A DNA stretch of 64,000 nt from an uncultured Methanobrevibacter sp. (GCF_900314695.1 NZ_OMWD01000008.1:13047-77046), one strand, 5' to 3'; counted from the first letter of the stretch, positions 8,923-17,860 are shown. Notes: generated by a model from the letters alone, not told the origin. Translations and numbers: made by a program.

Positions 8923-9196
8923 ATTTTAATAATCCCATTGCTCCAAGCATAGATTGGAGACCTAATATGATAATAGCGAGACCACCGATAATTTCAATGT
9001 AATCCGCATATTTTATAGCAACTTTAGTTCCAAAAGCTCCAAGTAATAACCAGATGACTACTGCAATTAAACTTAATCCACCTAAAATAAATGGATTTAC
9101 ATGTGCTACAGCACCTTGAGAAGCTAAAATTAAGTTTTCTATGTTTCCAAATATAAGCAAACCTGTAAATGGTGCATATTCTTTCCAATCAACCAT
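8921..9196 (-). CDS. Small membrane protein, second of a paralogous pair
   Basis: 91 residues from the ATG at 9194-9196, chosen because GGTGAAT precedes it (an in-frame GTG lies upstream). There are three predicted membrane helices. The segment LIFGNIENLILASQG is nearly identical to the upstream neighbour, and the C-terminal IEIIGGLAIIILGLQSML resembles the half-repeat ends of MntP/CadD/GDT1-like cation exporters. The ATG sits just inside the stop region of its paralogue, so the two are translationally coupled. Function unknown; perhaps one half of a heterodimeric exporter. Confidence 0.75.
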   Translation of the reverse strand: MVDWKEYAPFTGLLIFGNIENLILASQGAVAHVNPFILGGLSLIAVVIWLLLGAFGTKVAIKYADYIEIIGGLAIIILGLQSMLGAMGLLK

Positions 9197-9197
9197 T

Positions 9198-9485
9198 TTA
9201 TTCACCACTTTTAACTGACCTAATATGTTTTACAGCATCATAGATTGCTTTAACACCCAATATAAAAATTGCAAGTCCACCAATGAATTCAATGTAATTT
9301 GCATATTGGATTGCAGCTTCTGTTGCCACTGTTCCGATTATTAACCAAACGATTACTGCAAGTATACTTAGTCCACTTAAAATCTTAATATTAACACCTT
9401 TTACAACACCCTGGGATGCTAAAATAAGGTTTTCTATATTTCCAAAAATGATTAAACCAATGAATGGCAAATATTCTTCTAACAA
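9198..9485 (-). CDS. Small membrane protein, first of a paralogous pair
   Basis: 95 residues starting at a TTG preceded by GGTGATAAT. Three predicted membrane helices; LIIFGNIENLILASQG and YIEFIGGLAIFILGVKAI match its downstream paralogue at the same places. The C-terminal tail KHIRSVKSGE is basic and absent from the partner. Two adjacent, half-size, coupled membrane proteins suggest a heterodimer of repeats that other families fuse into one chain. The ion or solute is unknown. Confidence 0.75.
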   Translation of the reverse strand: MLEEYLPFIGLIIFGNIENLILASQGVVKGVNIKILSGLSILAVIVWLIIGTVATEAAIQYANYIEFIGGLAIFILGVKAIYDAVKHIRSVKSGE

Positions 9486-9646
9486 ATTATCACCGTTTAT
9501 TAATTTTAATGCTATTACTATTTAAATGTTAAATATTTTATGCTTATTAATTATATTTTGTCTTATTTTTGAAAAATATATGTATTTTTTCCACATTAAT
9601 TTAAAAAAAGAAAAATATATTACAGTTTAATTTTTAAAATAATTCT

Positions 9647-10366
9647 ATGAATGATTTATTTGACAATTTCGGAAGAATTGAAAAAAACGACCCCGAATTT
9701 TATGAAATTTTTAAGAAGTTTGCATTTGATGAGGTGCTTGAATTTTCATCATTAAATGAAAATGAATCAGTTTTGGTAATTTTGGCTAGCTTAATTGCAT
9801 GTCAATCTCCGAAGGCATTTAAAAAGATTTTAAGTTCTGCTTTAGATAACTATGTAACTCCTAGGGAAGTTAAAGAACTACTCTATCAATCTGTGCCTTA
9901 TGTCGGATTTGGTCGTGCACATAATTTTTTTGGAGTAGTTATCAAAGTTTTCGACAAAAAAGGCATTAAAATGCCATTGGATATTATTCCTGATGTTGCT
10001 GCTGAAAATAAATACAAATCAGGCCGTGAAATTCAAGAAACATATTTTGGAGTTGAACTGATTAAGTTGATGGATGATTCCACTCTCGAAGGTCAACAGC
10101 ACATCAATAAATTTTTGGAAAGTCATTGTTTTGGCGATTTCTACACACGGGAAGGGTTAAATGATATTCAAAGGGAATTGATTACTTTCACATTCATCAC
10201 TACTTTAGGAGGTTGTGAAAATCAACTTAGGGGTCATATTCAAGGTAATTTGTCAGTTGGCAATGATAAAGAAAAGTTAATTTCTGCCATTACTGTGATG
10301 TTGCCTTATATTGGATTTCCAAGATCTCTTAATGCAATATCTATTGTAAATGAGATTTGCGAATAG
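9647..10366 (+). CDS. Carboxymuconolactone decarboxylase-family protein
   Basis: 239 residues with two CMD/AhpD-like units. The first has LASLIACQSPKAFKKILSSA and the VTPREVKELLYQSVPYVGFG helix pair; the second has FITTLGGCENQLRGHIQGNL and LISAITVMLPYIGFPRSLNA. The repeated V/L-P-Y-x-G-F-x-R/P motif marks the family. Each unit keeps a single cysteine rather than a C-x-x-C pair, so a peroxidase role is uncertain; many archaeal members are of unknown function. Single gene with its own upstream region. Confidence 0.85.
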   Translation: MNDLFDNFGRIEKNDPEFYEIFKKFAFDEVLEFSSLNENESVLVILASLIACQSPKAFKKILSSALDNYVTPREVKELLYQSVPYVGFGRAHNFFGVVIKVFDKKGIKMPLDIIPDVAAENKYKSGREIQETYFGVELIKLMDDSTLEGQQHINKFLESHCFGDFYTREGLNDIQRELITFTFITTLGGCENQLRGHIQGNLSVGNDKEKLISAITVMLPYIGFPRSLNAISIVNEICE

Positions 10367-10417
10367 CTAAATATATATACTATAATAGTTCACTTAGTAA
10401 CAAGCGAGTTGGTTATT

Positions 10418-11803
10418 ATGATATACAAGTGTACTATTTGTGGCCATATACACAATGAAGAAGCAACAGGAGTGTTATTAAAAGATTTGGATAAATGTCC
10501 TATATGTAAACAGGATATATCCAAGTTTGTTGAAGTTGAAAACTCAAAATCAACTGAAAATTCTGATGTGGAAAGTTTGGAACTTGCATACGATAAGAAT
10601 TTTGCAAAAAGCGATAAAGACATAAGGCAAATGGATGCAATACACCAAATGGCAATAACTGGTGAGAGTATTGTTGCAGCAATGTATACTGACTTTCCAA
10701 TGCCTAATTGGGATGATATTTTGCTTTTGGGTTGTCAGTTAAATCCACAGCCATTGGAAAGTGATGTTGAAGTCAATACTCAAACAATCATCGGTAAAAA
10801 CGCTAAAAAACCTTTAATCATTGAAAGTCCTATTTACATCACTCACATGTCCTTTGGTGCTTTGTCTCGTGAAACAAAAATAGCTCTGGCAAAGGGAAGT
10901 GCAGCTATAAAAACAGCCCAGTGCAGTGGTGAAGGTGGAATTTTAGTCGAAGAAATGGACAATGCTTATAGATATATTTTTGAATATGTCCCAAACAAAT
11001 ATTCCGCTACTGAAGATAATCTAAAAAATGCCGATGCGATTGAAATTAAAATAGGTCAATCTACAAAACCGGGTCTTGGAGGCCAGCTTCAAGGTGAAAA
11101 GGTAACTTCTGAAATTGCAGAAGTTAGAGGTAAACCGATTGGTGAGGACATTCACTCTCCTGCAACAATTCCTGGAATTTCAACAAAAGAAGATTTGAAG
11201 GAGTTGGTTGATGATTTAAGACATCGTTCAAAGGGAAGACCTATTGGTTTAAAATTTGCTGCAGGCCATATTGAAGATGATTTGGAACATGTATTATATG
11301 CTGAACCGGATTTCATTACAATTGATGGGAGAGGCGGTTCGACTGGTGCAAGCCCTCAATTGGTAAGAGACTCCACTTCTGTTCCTACAATATATGCGCT
11401 TTCAAGGGCTCGCAAATTCCTGGATAATCATAATTCAGAAATTGATTTAACTATTACTGGTGGTTTAAGAGTTTCTTCTGATTTTGCTAAAGCTTTGGCT
11501 ATGGGTGCTAATGCAATAGCTATTGGAACTGGAGCCATGATTGCGGCAGCTTGCCAACAATATAGAATTTGTGATACTGGAGATTGTCCTGTTGGTGTTG
11601 CAACTCAAGATGATGAATTGAGAAAAAGATTGAAAATAGAAACTGCTGCAAAAAGGGTTGAAAATTATTTGAGAGTTTCAACAGAAGAGTTAAAAACTTT
11701 TGCAAGAATTACTGGACATAGTGATGTTCATGATTTGAATATTGGTGATTTATGCACAGTAAACTCTGAAATTTCAGATTATACTGATATTGGGCATGTT
11801 TAA
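10418..11803 (+). CDS. Glutamate synthase-like FMN protein with N-terminal rubredoxin domain
   Basis: 461 residues from the ATG at 10418 (an in-frame TTG at 10409 is less likely). The N-terminus is a rubredoxin-like knuckle pair (C5xxC8 and C27xxC30). From about residue 90 on it is the FMN-binding barrel of archaeal-type glutamate synthase: SFGALSRETKIALAKGSA, GEGG, IGQSTKPGLGGQL, GRGGSTGASP and GGLRVSSDFAKALAMGANAI, ending with the 3Fe-4S-type cysteines CDTGDCPVGVATQ. There is no glutaminase domain. It probably makes glutamate with separate partners, or is an oxidoreductase of the same fold; the rubredoxin head suggests a one-electron donor. Confidence 0.87.
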   Translation: MIYKCTICGHIHNEEATGVLLKDLDKCPICKQDISKFVEVENSKSTENSDVESLELAYDKNFAKSDKDIRQMDAIHQMAITGESIVAAMYTDFPMPNWDDILLLGCQLNPQPLESDVEVNTQTIIGKNAKKPLIIESPIYITHMSFGALSRETKIALAKGSAAIKTAQCSGEGGILVEEMDNAYRYIFEYVPNKYSATEDNLKNADAIEIKIGQSTKPGLGGQLQGEKVTSEIAEVRGKPIGEDIHSPATIPGISTKEDLKELVDDLRHRSKGRPIGLKFAAGHIEDDLEHVLYAEPDFITIDGRGGSTGASPQLVRDSTSVPTIYALSRARKFLDNHNSEIDLTITGGLRVSSDFAKALAMGANAIAIGTGAMIAAACQQYRICDTGDCPVGVATQDDELRKRLKIETAAKRVENYLRVSTEELKTFARITGHSDVHDLNIGDLCTVNSEISDYTDIGHV

Positions 11804-11813
11804 AAAAAGTTTG

Positions 11814-11838
11814 AGTATTAATGTTTGACATTAATACT
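11814..11838 (-). terminator. Terminator between convergent genes
   Basis: Perfect 10-bp stem AGTATTAATG / CATTAATACT with a 5-base loop. On the minus strand it is followed by a T-run (A-run 11802-11808), so it best serves the leftward PNPOx gene, whose stop it overlaps. Confidence 0.65.
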
Positions 11839-12235
11839 TGAATTCATAACTTTCTTCAATTTCCATCATATTTCTTATTTCAGCTGTAGCGTTGTTCAGG
11901 AAAAATACTCCCATTTCCCAGCCGTTTGCCTTGTATGCATCAGCGATTTCTGGCATAAGTTCAAATGCTTTTTCAACAACTGCTTCATTTTTGGTTAAAT
12001 CTGCAGTTCCGTAATATCTTAAAAAATGTTCTCCATCCCATGTTGCTATTTCAACATTTGGATTTACTTCCATTTGTTTGTAAACCTCTTTAAATGTTCC
12101 CACTCCAAAGTAAATTTTGTCTTCATATAACAAGTGGAAACCTAACGGTCTTACTTTTGGTTTTTCTCCATCTACAGTTGACAAGTAGAATACTTCTGCT
12201 TTTGTTAAAATTTCATCGACTTTTTCAATTGACAT
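11831..12235 (-). CDS. Pyridoxamine 5'-phosphate oxidase-like flavin-binding protein
   Basis: 134 residues, a single split-barrel domain. It begins MSIEKVDEILTKAEVFYLST and has the D-G-x-P-x-V-R-P-L-G motif (phosphate/flavin site), then KIYFGVGTFKEVYKQMEVNPNVEI. Such stand-alone archaeal proteins bind FMN or F420 and reduce unknown substrates; they are not true PdxH. A GGTGATA box precedes the ATG. Single gene, convergent with the glutamate synthase-like gene. Confidence 0.85.
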   Translation of the reverse strand: MSIEKVDEILTKAEVFYLSTVDGEKPKVRPLGFHLLYEDKIYFGVGTFKEVYKQMEVNPNVEIATWDGEHFLRYYGTADLTKNEAVVEKAFELMPEIADAYKANGWEMGVFFLNNATAEIRNMMEIEESYEFKY

Positions 12236-12430
12236 CTTATCACCTTGTCTTAATTATTTGTTTGTTACTTATTAATAGTTGTAATGGTTATTACAGTTAT
12301 TTTCCGATGTGATGACTTTTGATGTTTAATTAATTATAGTTCGTAATTTTTTATATTTTGGCATTATATCTAAATTAGGGTATTTTAATTTGATTTAATT
12401 TTTTCGATATGTTATTTATATAGATATTTC

Positions 12431-12460
12431 ATAACAAAACTTTTATATTTATGTTGTTAT
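12431..12460. promoter_or_regulatory. Inverted repeat over a TATA-like core
   Basis: Perfect 7-bp half-sites ATAACAA and TTGTTAT separated by 16 bases that include CTTTTATATTTATG. An operator laid over a TATA box would block TBP/TFB. Confidence 0.4.
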
Positions 12461-12704
12461 AAATCGTATCAGTTATTAATTTAGATTTATAACGAAATTC
12501 TTAATGTTTGTATGTTAAATTTGAAAAAATCATATAATTTTTAGAGAATTTCTTCATCGATATGAAAATATTTATATATCATTTTTAAGTTATATAGTAT
12601 TGCTACTCATGATATTAAATTGTAATTGAGATTGGTGGAATGAATGGGGGAAAACATTAGAGAAGTGAATATAGAAATTTATTCATGATATAATGTTATT
12701 TTTT

Positions 12705-12720
12705 GATAATGTACGTTATC
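12705..12720. promoter_or_regulatory. Near-palindrome upstream of modA
   Basis: GATAATGTACGTTATC is palindromic at 14 of 16 positions. It lies 156 bp before modA and is a candidate metal- or oxyanion-responsive operator. It does not match the bacterial ModE consensus closely. Confidence 0.4.
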
Positions 12721-12876
12721 TGTCCATGATTCAATGGTTAATGTTAATGCAGATTAACTTATTTGGATAGTAGGTACATTTTTACATATCAAAGTCTATT
12801 GCTTTTTATTAATCTTTGATTATCCTATTTTGATGTCTGATAGTATTTTTGATAATTTACTAAATGGAGACAAACT

Positions 12877-13704
12877 ATGAAATCTATGAAAAAATTGTTA
12901 TTTATAGTTATTTTGGCTTTAATCGTAGCTGTAGGCGTAGGTTCATGTGCTGCCGGTTTGTTTGACTTTGGTAGCGGTGATTCTAATTCTACTAATGGTA
13001 ATGTATCTGGTGAAATTAATCTTGCTGCAGCTGCAAGTTTAAAAAACGCCTTTGATAAAGATTTAATTCCTATGTTTGAAAAACAACATCCTGGTGTAAA
13101 AGTTACACCTACTTATGCTTCAAGTGGTGATTTACAAACCCAAATTGAAAATGGTTTAAAAGCAGATGTATTCATGTCTGCTGCAAATAAACAGATGAAC
13201 GCTTTAGCTAATAAAAGTTTAGTCGACAATAAAACTAATGTTCAATCTTTAGAGAACAAAGTTGTTTTAATTGTACCAAAAGACTCAAAAGCTAATATAT
13301 CTTCATTTGATGATTTGAAAAAAGTAAATGGTACTATTGCTATCGGTGATCCTGAATCCGTACCTGCTGGACAATACGCTAAAGAAGTATTGAACAATAC
13401 TGGTATTTGGGGCGATGTTGAATCTAAATTATCATTAGGTACTGATGTAACTGCAGTATTAAACCAAGTATCTCAAGGATCTGCTGATTGTGGTATTGTA
13501 TATGCTACTGATGCTAAATCTGATGACAATGTTAAAGTAGTTTGCGAAGCTCCTGATAGTGCTTTAAAAACTCCAGTCATTTATCCTGTAGCAGTTCTTT
13601 CAAATGCATCAAACCCTGATGGTGCACATGCATTTGTTGACTTCTTACAAACTAAAGAAGCTAAAGACGTATTTGTAGAATATGGTTTTACTATCCACGA
13701 ATAG
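12877..13704 (+). CDS. modA: Molybdate ABC transporter, substrate-binding protein
   Basis: 275 residues. A hydrophobic signal segment (residues 5-25) ends in GSCAAG, a lipoprotein-like or short signal cleavage region. The mature part starts INLAAAASLKNAFDKDLIPMFEKQHPGVKV and has TYASSGDLQTQIENGLKADVFMSA, the oxyanion-binding ASS/S-x-x-D pattern of ModA, and GDPESVPAGQYAKEVL. It captures molybdate, possibly also tungstate, outside the cell. First gene of modABC; formylmethanofuran and formate dehydrogenases need the metal. Confidence 0.93.
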   Translation: MKSMKKLLFIVILALIVAVGVGSCAAGLFDFGSGDSNSTNGNVSGEINLAAAASLKNAFDKDLIPMFEKQHPGVKVTPTYASSGDLQTQIENGLKADVFMSAANKQMNALANKSLVDNKTNVQSLENKVVLIVPKDSKANISSFDDLKKVNGTIAIGDPESVPAGQYAKEVLNNTGIWGDVESKLSLGTDVTAVLNQVSQGSADCGIVYATDAKSDDNVKVVCEAPDSALKTPVIYPVAVLSNASNPDGAHAFVDFLQTKEAKDVFVEYGFTIHE

Positions 13705-13739
13705 ATTTTTTGTGAATAATAAGTAATGTTAAGGGAGAT

Positions 13740-14423
13740 ATGAGCATGGCGATGGATTGGTCCCCTATTGGAATCTCAATGAAAACTGCAAGTATATCAA
13801 TCCTTATAACCTTTTTTTTAGGTTTGATTGTTGCTTGGTTTCTTGTTAAGATTAAAAACGACACAGCAAAAATTATACTTGATGGAATTTTTACACTACC
13901 TCTTGTATTACCTCCTACTGTAGTTGGATTTTTCTTATTGTATATTTTTGGTGTCAGAGGACCTATCGGAAAGTTTTTCATTGAATTTTTTGCAGTAAAA
14001 ATAGCTTTTTCATGGTGGGCAACTGTTATCGCTGCTGTCGTCATGTCTTTTCCTTTAATGTATCGTTCCGCTAGAGGCGCATTTGAACAAGTTGATTCCA
14101 ACCTGTTGGATGCTGGCCGTACATTGGGGATGTCTGAGTGGAAAATATTTTGGAAAGTTTTATTTGCAAATGCATTGCCTGGAATTATCAGTGGTGGAAT
14201 TCTTGCTTATGCTCGGGGTTTAGGTGAATTTGGTGCTACTGCTATGCTTGCAGGTAATATTGCCGGACAAACCAGAACACTTCCTATGGCAGTTTATTCT
14301 GAAGTGGCTGCAGGAAATATGGGCGAAGCTTCTTATTATGTAATAGTCATTATCATCATAGCATTTATTGCTATTTTCATTATGGATTTCATTTCCATAC
14401 GTAAGGAAAATCAATGGAAATAA
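13740..14423 (+). CDS. modB: Molybdate ABC transporter, permease
   Basis: 227 residues with five to six membrane helices. FTLPLVLPPTVVGFFLLYIFG and the EAA loop (DAGRTLGMSEWKIFWKVLFANALPGI ... ARGLGEFGATAMLAGN) are typical of ModB. The first ATG (13740) sits right against GGGAGAT; an in-frame ATG at 13746 has better spacing and may be the real start, shortening the protein by two residues. It lies 35 bp after modA. Confidence 0.93.
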   Translation: MSMAMDWSPIGISMKTASISILITFFLGLIVAWFLVKIKNDTAKIILDGIFTLPLVLPPTVVGFFLLYIFGVRGPIGKFFIEFFAVKIAFSWWATVIAAVVMSFPLMYRSARGAFEQVDSNLLDAGRTLGMSEWKIFWKVLFANALPGIISGGILAYARGLGEFGATAMLAGNIAGQTRTLPMAVYSEVAAGNMGEASYYVIVIIIIAFIAIFIMDFISIRKENQWK

Positions 14424-14465
14424 ATAATAATTAATAGATGTTAAATTTACTACTGGAGATAGATT

Positions 14466-15503
14466 ATGAGTAATAAAGTGTTAAAATTCAATATCCAAAA
14501 GAAACTTAAAGAATTTGACTTGAATATTAGTTTTGAGTTGAAAAAAGGATGTTTGGGTATTCTTGGTCCTTCTGGATGTGGTAAAAGTATGACACTCAAA
14601 TCTATTGCAGGTATTGTTGATCCAGATAATGGATTTGTAAGTTTGACTTCAGATAAAGAAAATGTTTATTTTGATTCTAATAACAAGATTAATATAAAGC
14701 CTCAAAAAAGAAATGTAGGTTATCTATTTCAGAATTACGCTTTATTTCCTAACATGACTGTTGAAGAAAATGTGGCTGCGGGTTTGGCAAAAGACCATGA
14801 TGAAAAGATAGTTTCAGATATGATTGAACGTTTTCATTTAAGTGGTTTGGAAAATAGATATCCTCGACAATTGTCTGGAGGTCAGCAGCAAAGGGTTGCA
14901 TTAGCTCGTATATTGGCATATGGACCAGATGTCATATTGTTTGATGAACCGTTCAGCGCGATGGATACCTACTTAAAAGAACAGTTGCGTGTAGAACTTG
15001 TTAATTTGCTAACTAACTTTGATGGACTGTCTATTTTAGTTACTCATGACCGTGATGAGGCCTTTCAGTTTTGTGATGAACTTCTGATATTGGATGAAGG
15101 TCAAATTATAGCAAAAGGAGATACTCGAGAATTATTTGAGAATCCAAAAAAAGTTCAAGTCGCCAGACTTACTGGTTGTAAAAACATTTCAAAAATAGAG
15201 ATTATTGACGAATATCATCTAAAATCATTGGATTGGGGAATTATGCTGGAAGTATCTGAAAAAATTTCACCAGATATTACTCATATCGGAATAAGGGCAC
15301 ATGATTTTGTGGCTGCTAAAAAAGATGATGTTAATTCTTTTGATACTTTAAATTCAAAAAAATTAGAAATGCCGTTTGAATGGAGAATATCATTATCAAA
15401 TGGTTTATCGTGGATACGTGAAAAAAGGATTCATGACCATGATTTTGAAATTCCGGATTATCTTAAAGTTGATCCAAAAAATATAATATTGCTTGAAGAG
15501 TAA
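14466..15503 (+). CDS. modC: Molybdate ABC transporter, ATP-binding protein
   Basis: 345 residues. Walker A GPSGCGKSMT, Q-loop (GYLFQNYALFPNMTVEENV), signature LSGGQQQRVALARILA, Walker B ILFDEPFSAMD and switch H (LVTHDRDEAF) are intact. The C-terminal part after residue 230 is shorter and diverged from the bacterial MOP/TOBE domain, though IGIRAHDF is a TOBE-like remnant. It powers ModAB. Preceded by GGAGAT 42 bp after modB. Confidence 0.93.
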   Translation: MSNKVLKFNIQKKLKEFDLNISFELKKGCLGILGPSGCGKSMTLKSIAGIVDPDNGFVSLTSDKENVYFDSNNKINIKPQKRNVGYLFQNYALFPNMTVEENVAAGLAKDHDEKIVSDMIERFHLSGLENRYPRQLSGGQQQRVALARILAYGPDVILFDEPFSAMDTYLKEQLRVELVNLLTNFDGLSILVTHDRDEAFQFCDELLILDEGQIIAKGDTRELFENPKKVQVARLTGCKNISKIEIIDEYHLKSLDWGIMLEVSEKISPDITHIGIRAHDFVAAKKDDVNSFDTLNSKKLEMPFEWRISLSNGLSWIREKRIHDHDFEIPDYLKVDPKNIILLEE

Positions 15504-15517
15504 TTATTTATCTTATA

Positions 15518-16063
15518 CTATTTTTTATATTTAAAACAATTTTCCTGATGATTGTCAATTATTCCGACTGCTTCAAGATAGGAATAGATAATTGTTGGGC
15601 CAACAAACTTCATTCCACGTTTTTTCAAATCTTTTGAAATCTTTGAGGATAAGTCAGATTCGGTTAAATATTCATGTTTTATAACTTCACCGTTGGTAAA
15701 TCCCCAAATATATTCATCAAAACTTCCAAATTCCTTTTGAATTTCGATGAATGCCTGTGCGTTGTTAATGGCTGATGTGATTTTACCTTTGTGGCGGATA
15801 ATGCATTTATTTTCCCTTAACTCATTAACTTTATTTTCATCATAATTGGCTACTTTAACAACATCAAAATTATCAAAAGCTTTTTTAAAGTTTTCACGTT
15901 TTTTTAAAATTGTAATCCATGATAATCCTGCTTGAAATGACTCTAAAACTAGAAATTCAAATAATTCTCTATCATCATGAGTTGGAACTCCCCATTCTTC
16001 GTCATGATATTTGACATATATGTTTTCTACATCGGTTGCCCAGCTGCATCGTTTTTTGTTCAT
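15518..16063 (-). CDS. tag: DNA-3-methyladenine glycosylase I
   Basis: 181 residues, full length. The zinc ligands of Tag are kept: C6 and H20 at the N-terminus (KRCSWATD, KYHDEEWG) and H172, C176 at the end (HQENCFKYKK). The catalytic pocket residues E41 and W49 lie in FEFLVLESFQAGLSWITIL. It excises 3-methyladenine from alkylated DNA. Its end is 14 bp from modC (convergent). No operon partner. Confidence 0.95.
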   Translation of the reverse strand: MNKKRCSWATDVENIYVKYHDEEWGVPTHDDRELFEFLVLESFQAGLSWITILKKRENFKKAFDNFDVVKVANYDENKVNELRENKCIIRHKGKITSAINNAQAFIEIQKEFGSFDEYIWGFTNGEVIKHEYLTESDLSSKISKDLKKRGMKFVGPTIIYSYLEAVGIIDNHQENCFKYKK

Positions 16064-16275
16064 AGGAATAGTTATTATTTGCTTTGTTTAAATATATTTT
16101 TAGGAAAATTTTAATACTATTAATTATCCTATTTGGAATATTAAGTAAAGTTTAATTGTCATTGTTGATAAAGAAAATATTGAGGTTATATTTATTGATA
16201 TAGTTATCATATGTTTTTTTAAATCATGTTAAAAAATTATAGGTAGTTAAAAAAAGATTTTATGAGGGATTTGAA

Positions 16276-17415
16276 ATGAAGTTAGGTATGGGAATGATGA
16301 GACTTCCGCTTTTGGATGAAAACGACTTTACAAGTATTGACTATGAGCAGTTAAATGAAATGGTGGATGCATATATGGATGCAGGTTTCAATCATTTTGA
16401 CACAGCATATATCTATCATGACGGTGTAGGTGAAATTGCATTTAAAAAATCTGTTGTTGAAAGATATCCTAGAGAATCATTTAAAATAGCAACTAAATTA
16501 CCTTTATTTGTAATTACAGAAGAATCTCAACTGGAGCCAATATTTGCAGAACAGCTTAAAAATTGTGGTGTTGACTACTTTGATTACTATATGCTGCACA
16601 ATGTAAGCGGATTTACAGAAAACGCATGGAAAAATGTTGATTTATATTCATTTATCCAGAAGAAAAAGGAAGAAGGTTATATTAAGCATATTGGTTTGTC
16701 CACTCATGGGAATTCTGAATTTTTGGAAGAACTATTATTTGAACATCCTGAAATTGAATTTGTACTGCTTCAGATAAACTATCTTGACTGGGAAGATGAA
16801 TCAATAGAATCCAGGAAATGTTTGGAAATTGCAAGAAAATATGGTAAACCTGTAATGATTATGGAACCTTATAAAGGGGGATTTTTAGCTGATGTGCCTG
16901 AAGAAGCTGAAAAAATAATGAAGGATTATAATCCTGATAGATCTGTAGTTTCATGGGCAATGAGGTTTGTAGCAAATCTTGATGATGTTTGTGTTGTTTT
17001 GACAGGTGCAAGTAACCTGAAACAACTTGAAAACAATATTCATGAGTTTAAAAATGCAGATCCATTGAATGATGATGAATTAAAGATTATTGAAGAAGTT
17101 TCCGAAATCATTAACAGTAACATTACAGTCGATTGTACAAAGTGCAGATACTGTGTTGATACTTGTCCTGAAGAAATTGACATCGCAAAGATCTTTGATT
17201 TATATAACAAACATAAACTTTTGGAAATTGAGGAATGGACTCAATTTGGAAATGCTTATTTAAATTATTCAAAGTTAGATGGTGTCGGAATAGCTTCGGA
17301 TTGTACTGAATGTGAAACCTGTATTGAGGAATGTCCTCAACAGATTAATATTCCTGAAGTATTAAAAGATGTTGCCAAAACATTCGAAAACGAAATTTAT
17401 GGATTTACTGATTAA
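16276..17415 (+). CDS. Aldo/keto reductase with C-terminal 2[4Fe-4S] ferredoxin domain
   Basis: 379 residues. Residues 1-275 form the AKR barrel: GMGMMRLPLL start, FDTAYIYHDG (catalytic Asp and Tyr), KIATKLPL (Lys), YMLHNV (His), GLSTHG. The C-terminal region has CTKCRYCVDTCPEEIDI and, after a long spacer, CTECETCIEECPQQINI, so two 4Fe-4S clusters. This fusion is common in anaerobes and suggests electron exchange with ferredoxin rather than plain NAD(P)H chemistry. Substrate unknown. Single gene. Confidence 0.88.
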   Translation: MKLGMGMMRLPLLDENDFTSIDYEQLNEMVDAYMDAGFNHFDTAYIYHDGVGEIAFKKSVVERYPRESFKIATKLPLFVITEESQLEPIFAEQLKNCGVDYFDYYMLHNVSGFTENAWKNVDLYSFIQKKKEEGYIKHIGLSTHGNSEFLEELLFEHPEIEFVLLQINYLDWEDESIESRKCLEIARKYGKPVMIMEPYKGGFLADVPEEAEKIMKDYNPDRSVVSWAMRFVANLDDVCVVLTGASNLKQLENNIHEFKNADPLNDDELKIIEEVSEIINSNITVDCTKCRYCVDTCPEEIDIAKIFDLYNKHKLLEIEEWTQFGNAYLNYSKLDGVGIASDCTECETCIEECPQQINIPEVLKDVAKTFENEIYGFTD

Positions 17416-17504
17416 TCCATATTTTATTTTTTTTTAAAATTCAACCAAATTTTTAATAATAATTAATAATATAATTATAAATAGTTATTTTGTAGAGGAA
17501 TATT

Positions 17505-17855
17505 ATGATACCTGGTATGAATAAAAAACAAATGAAACAAATGGAAAGACAAATGAAAAAAATGGGTATGAAAATGGAAGACCTTGAAGGTGTTCGTGAA
17601 GTAATTATCCGTTTTGATGAAAAAGAATTAATTATTGATAATCCTAGTGTAAGCTTAATGAATGTAATGGGTCAGGAAACTTATCAAATTGAAGGTCAGG
17701 CTCGTGAAGTTGAACTTGAATACGAAATTGAAATTCCTGATGAGGATATAGAAATGGTAGCAAACAGCGCTAATGTTTCTGAGGATGAAGCACGACAAGC
17801 CCTTGAAGAATGCAAAGGCGACTTGGCAGAAGCTATCATGAAATTAAATCAATAG
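17505..17855 (+). CDS. nac: Nascent polypeptide-associated complex protein
   Basis: 116 residues. The basic N-terminus MIPGMNKKQMKQMERQMKKMGMKMEDL is the ribosome-binding part, followed by the NAC beta-barrel (V-I-I-R-F-D-E-K-E-L-I-I-D-N-P ... Y-Q-I-E-G) and a C-terminal UBA domain (VSEDEARQALEECKGDLAEAI). Archaeal NAC forms homodimers at the ribosome exit tunnel and shields nascent chains. A phosphoesterase gene starts 6 bp after its stop. Confidence 0.96.
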   Translation: MIPGMNKKQMKQMERQMKKMGMKMEDLEGVREVIIRFDEKELIIDNPSVSLMNVMGQETYQIEGQAREVELEYEIEIPDEDIEMVANSANVSEDEARQALEECKGDLAEAIMKLNQ

Positions 17856-17860
17856 ATAGT

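Larger units (their letters stand above)
12236..12876. promoter_or_regulatory. Long intergenic/leader region upstream of modABC
   Basis: 641 bp without a supportable gene. It contains an ATAACAA/TTGTTAT inverted repeat around a TATA-like core (12431-12460), another TATA-like stretch near 12573-12582, and a G-richer patch (12632-12660) unusual for this AT-rich background. A second palindrome lies at 12705-12720. It probably carries the mod promoter(s) with a long 5' leader or a small RNA. No short ORF beyond a few codons was found. Confidence 0.45.

Noticed and set aside
12641..12661. Very short ORF (MNGGKH) in the mod leader
   Set aside because: Only six codons; the G-rich patch is better explained as leader RNA than as coding.
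17810..17860. Longer start of the phosphoesterase inside nac
   Set aside because: The conserved motif HISDLHIS begins right after the ATG at 17861; the extra 17 residues are a frame-shifted reading of nac.
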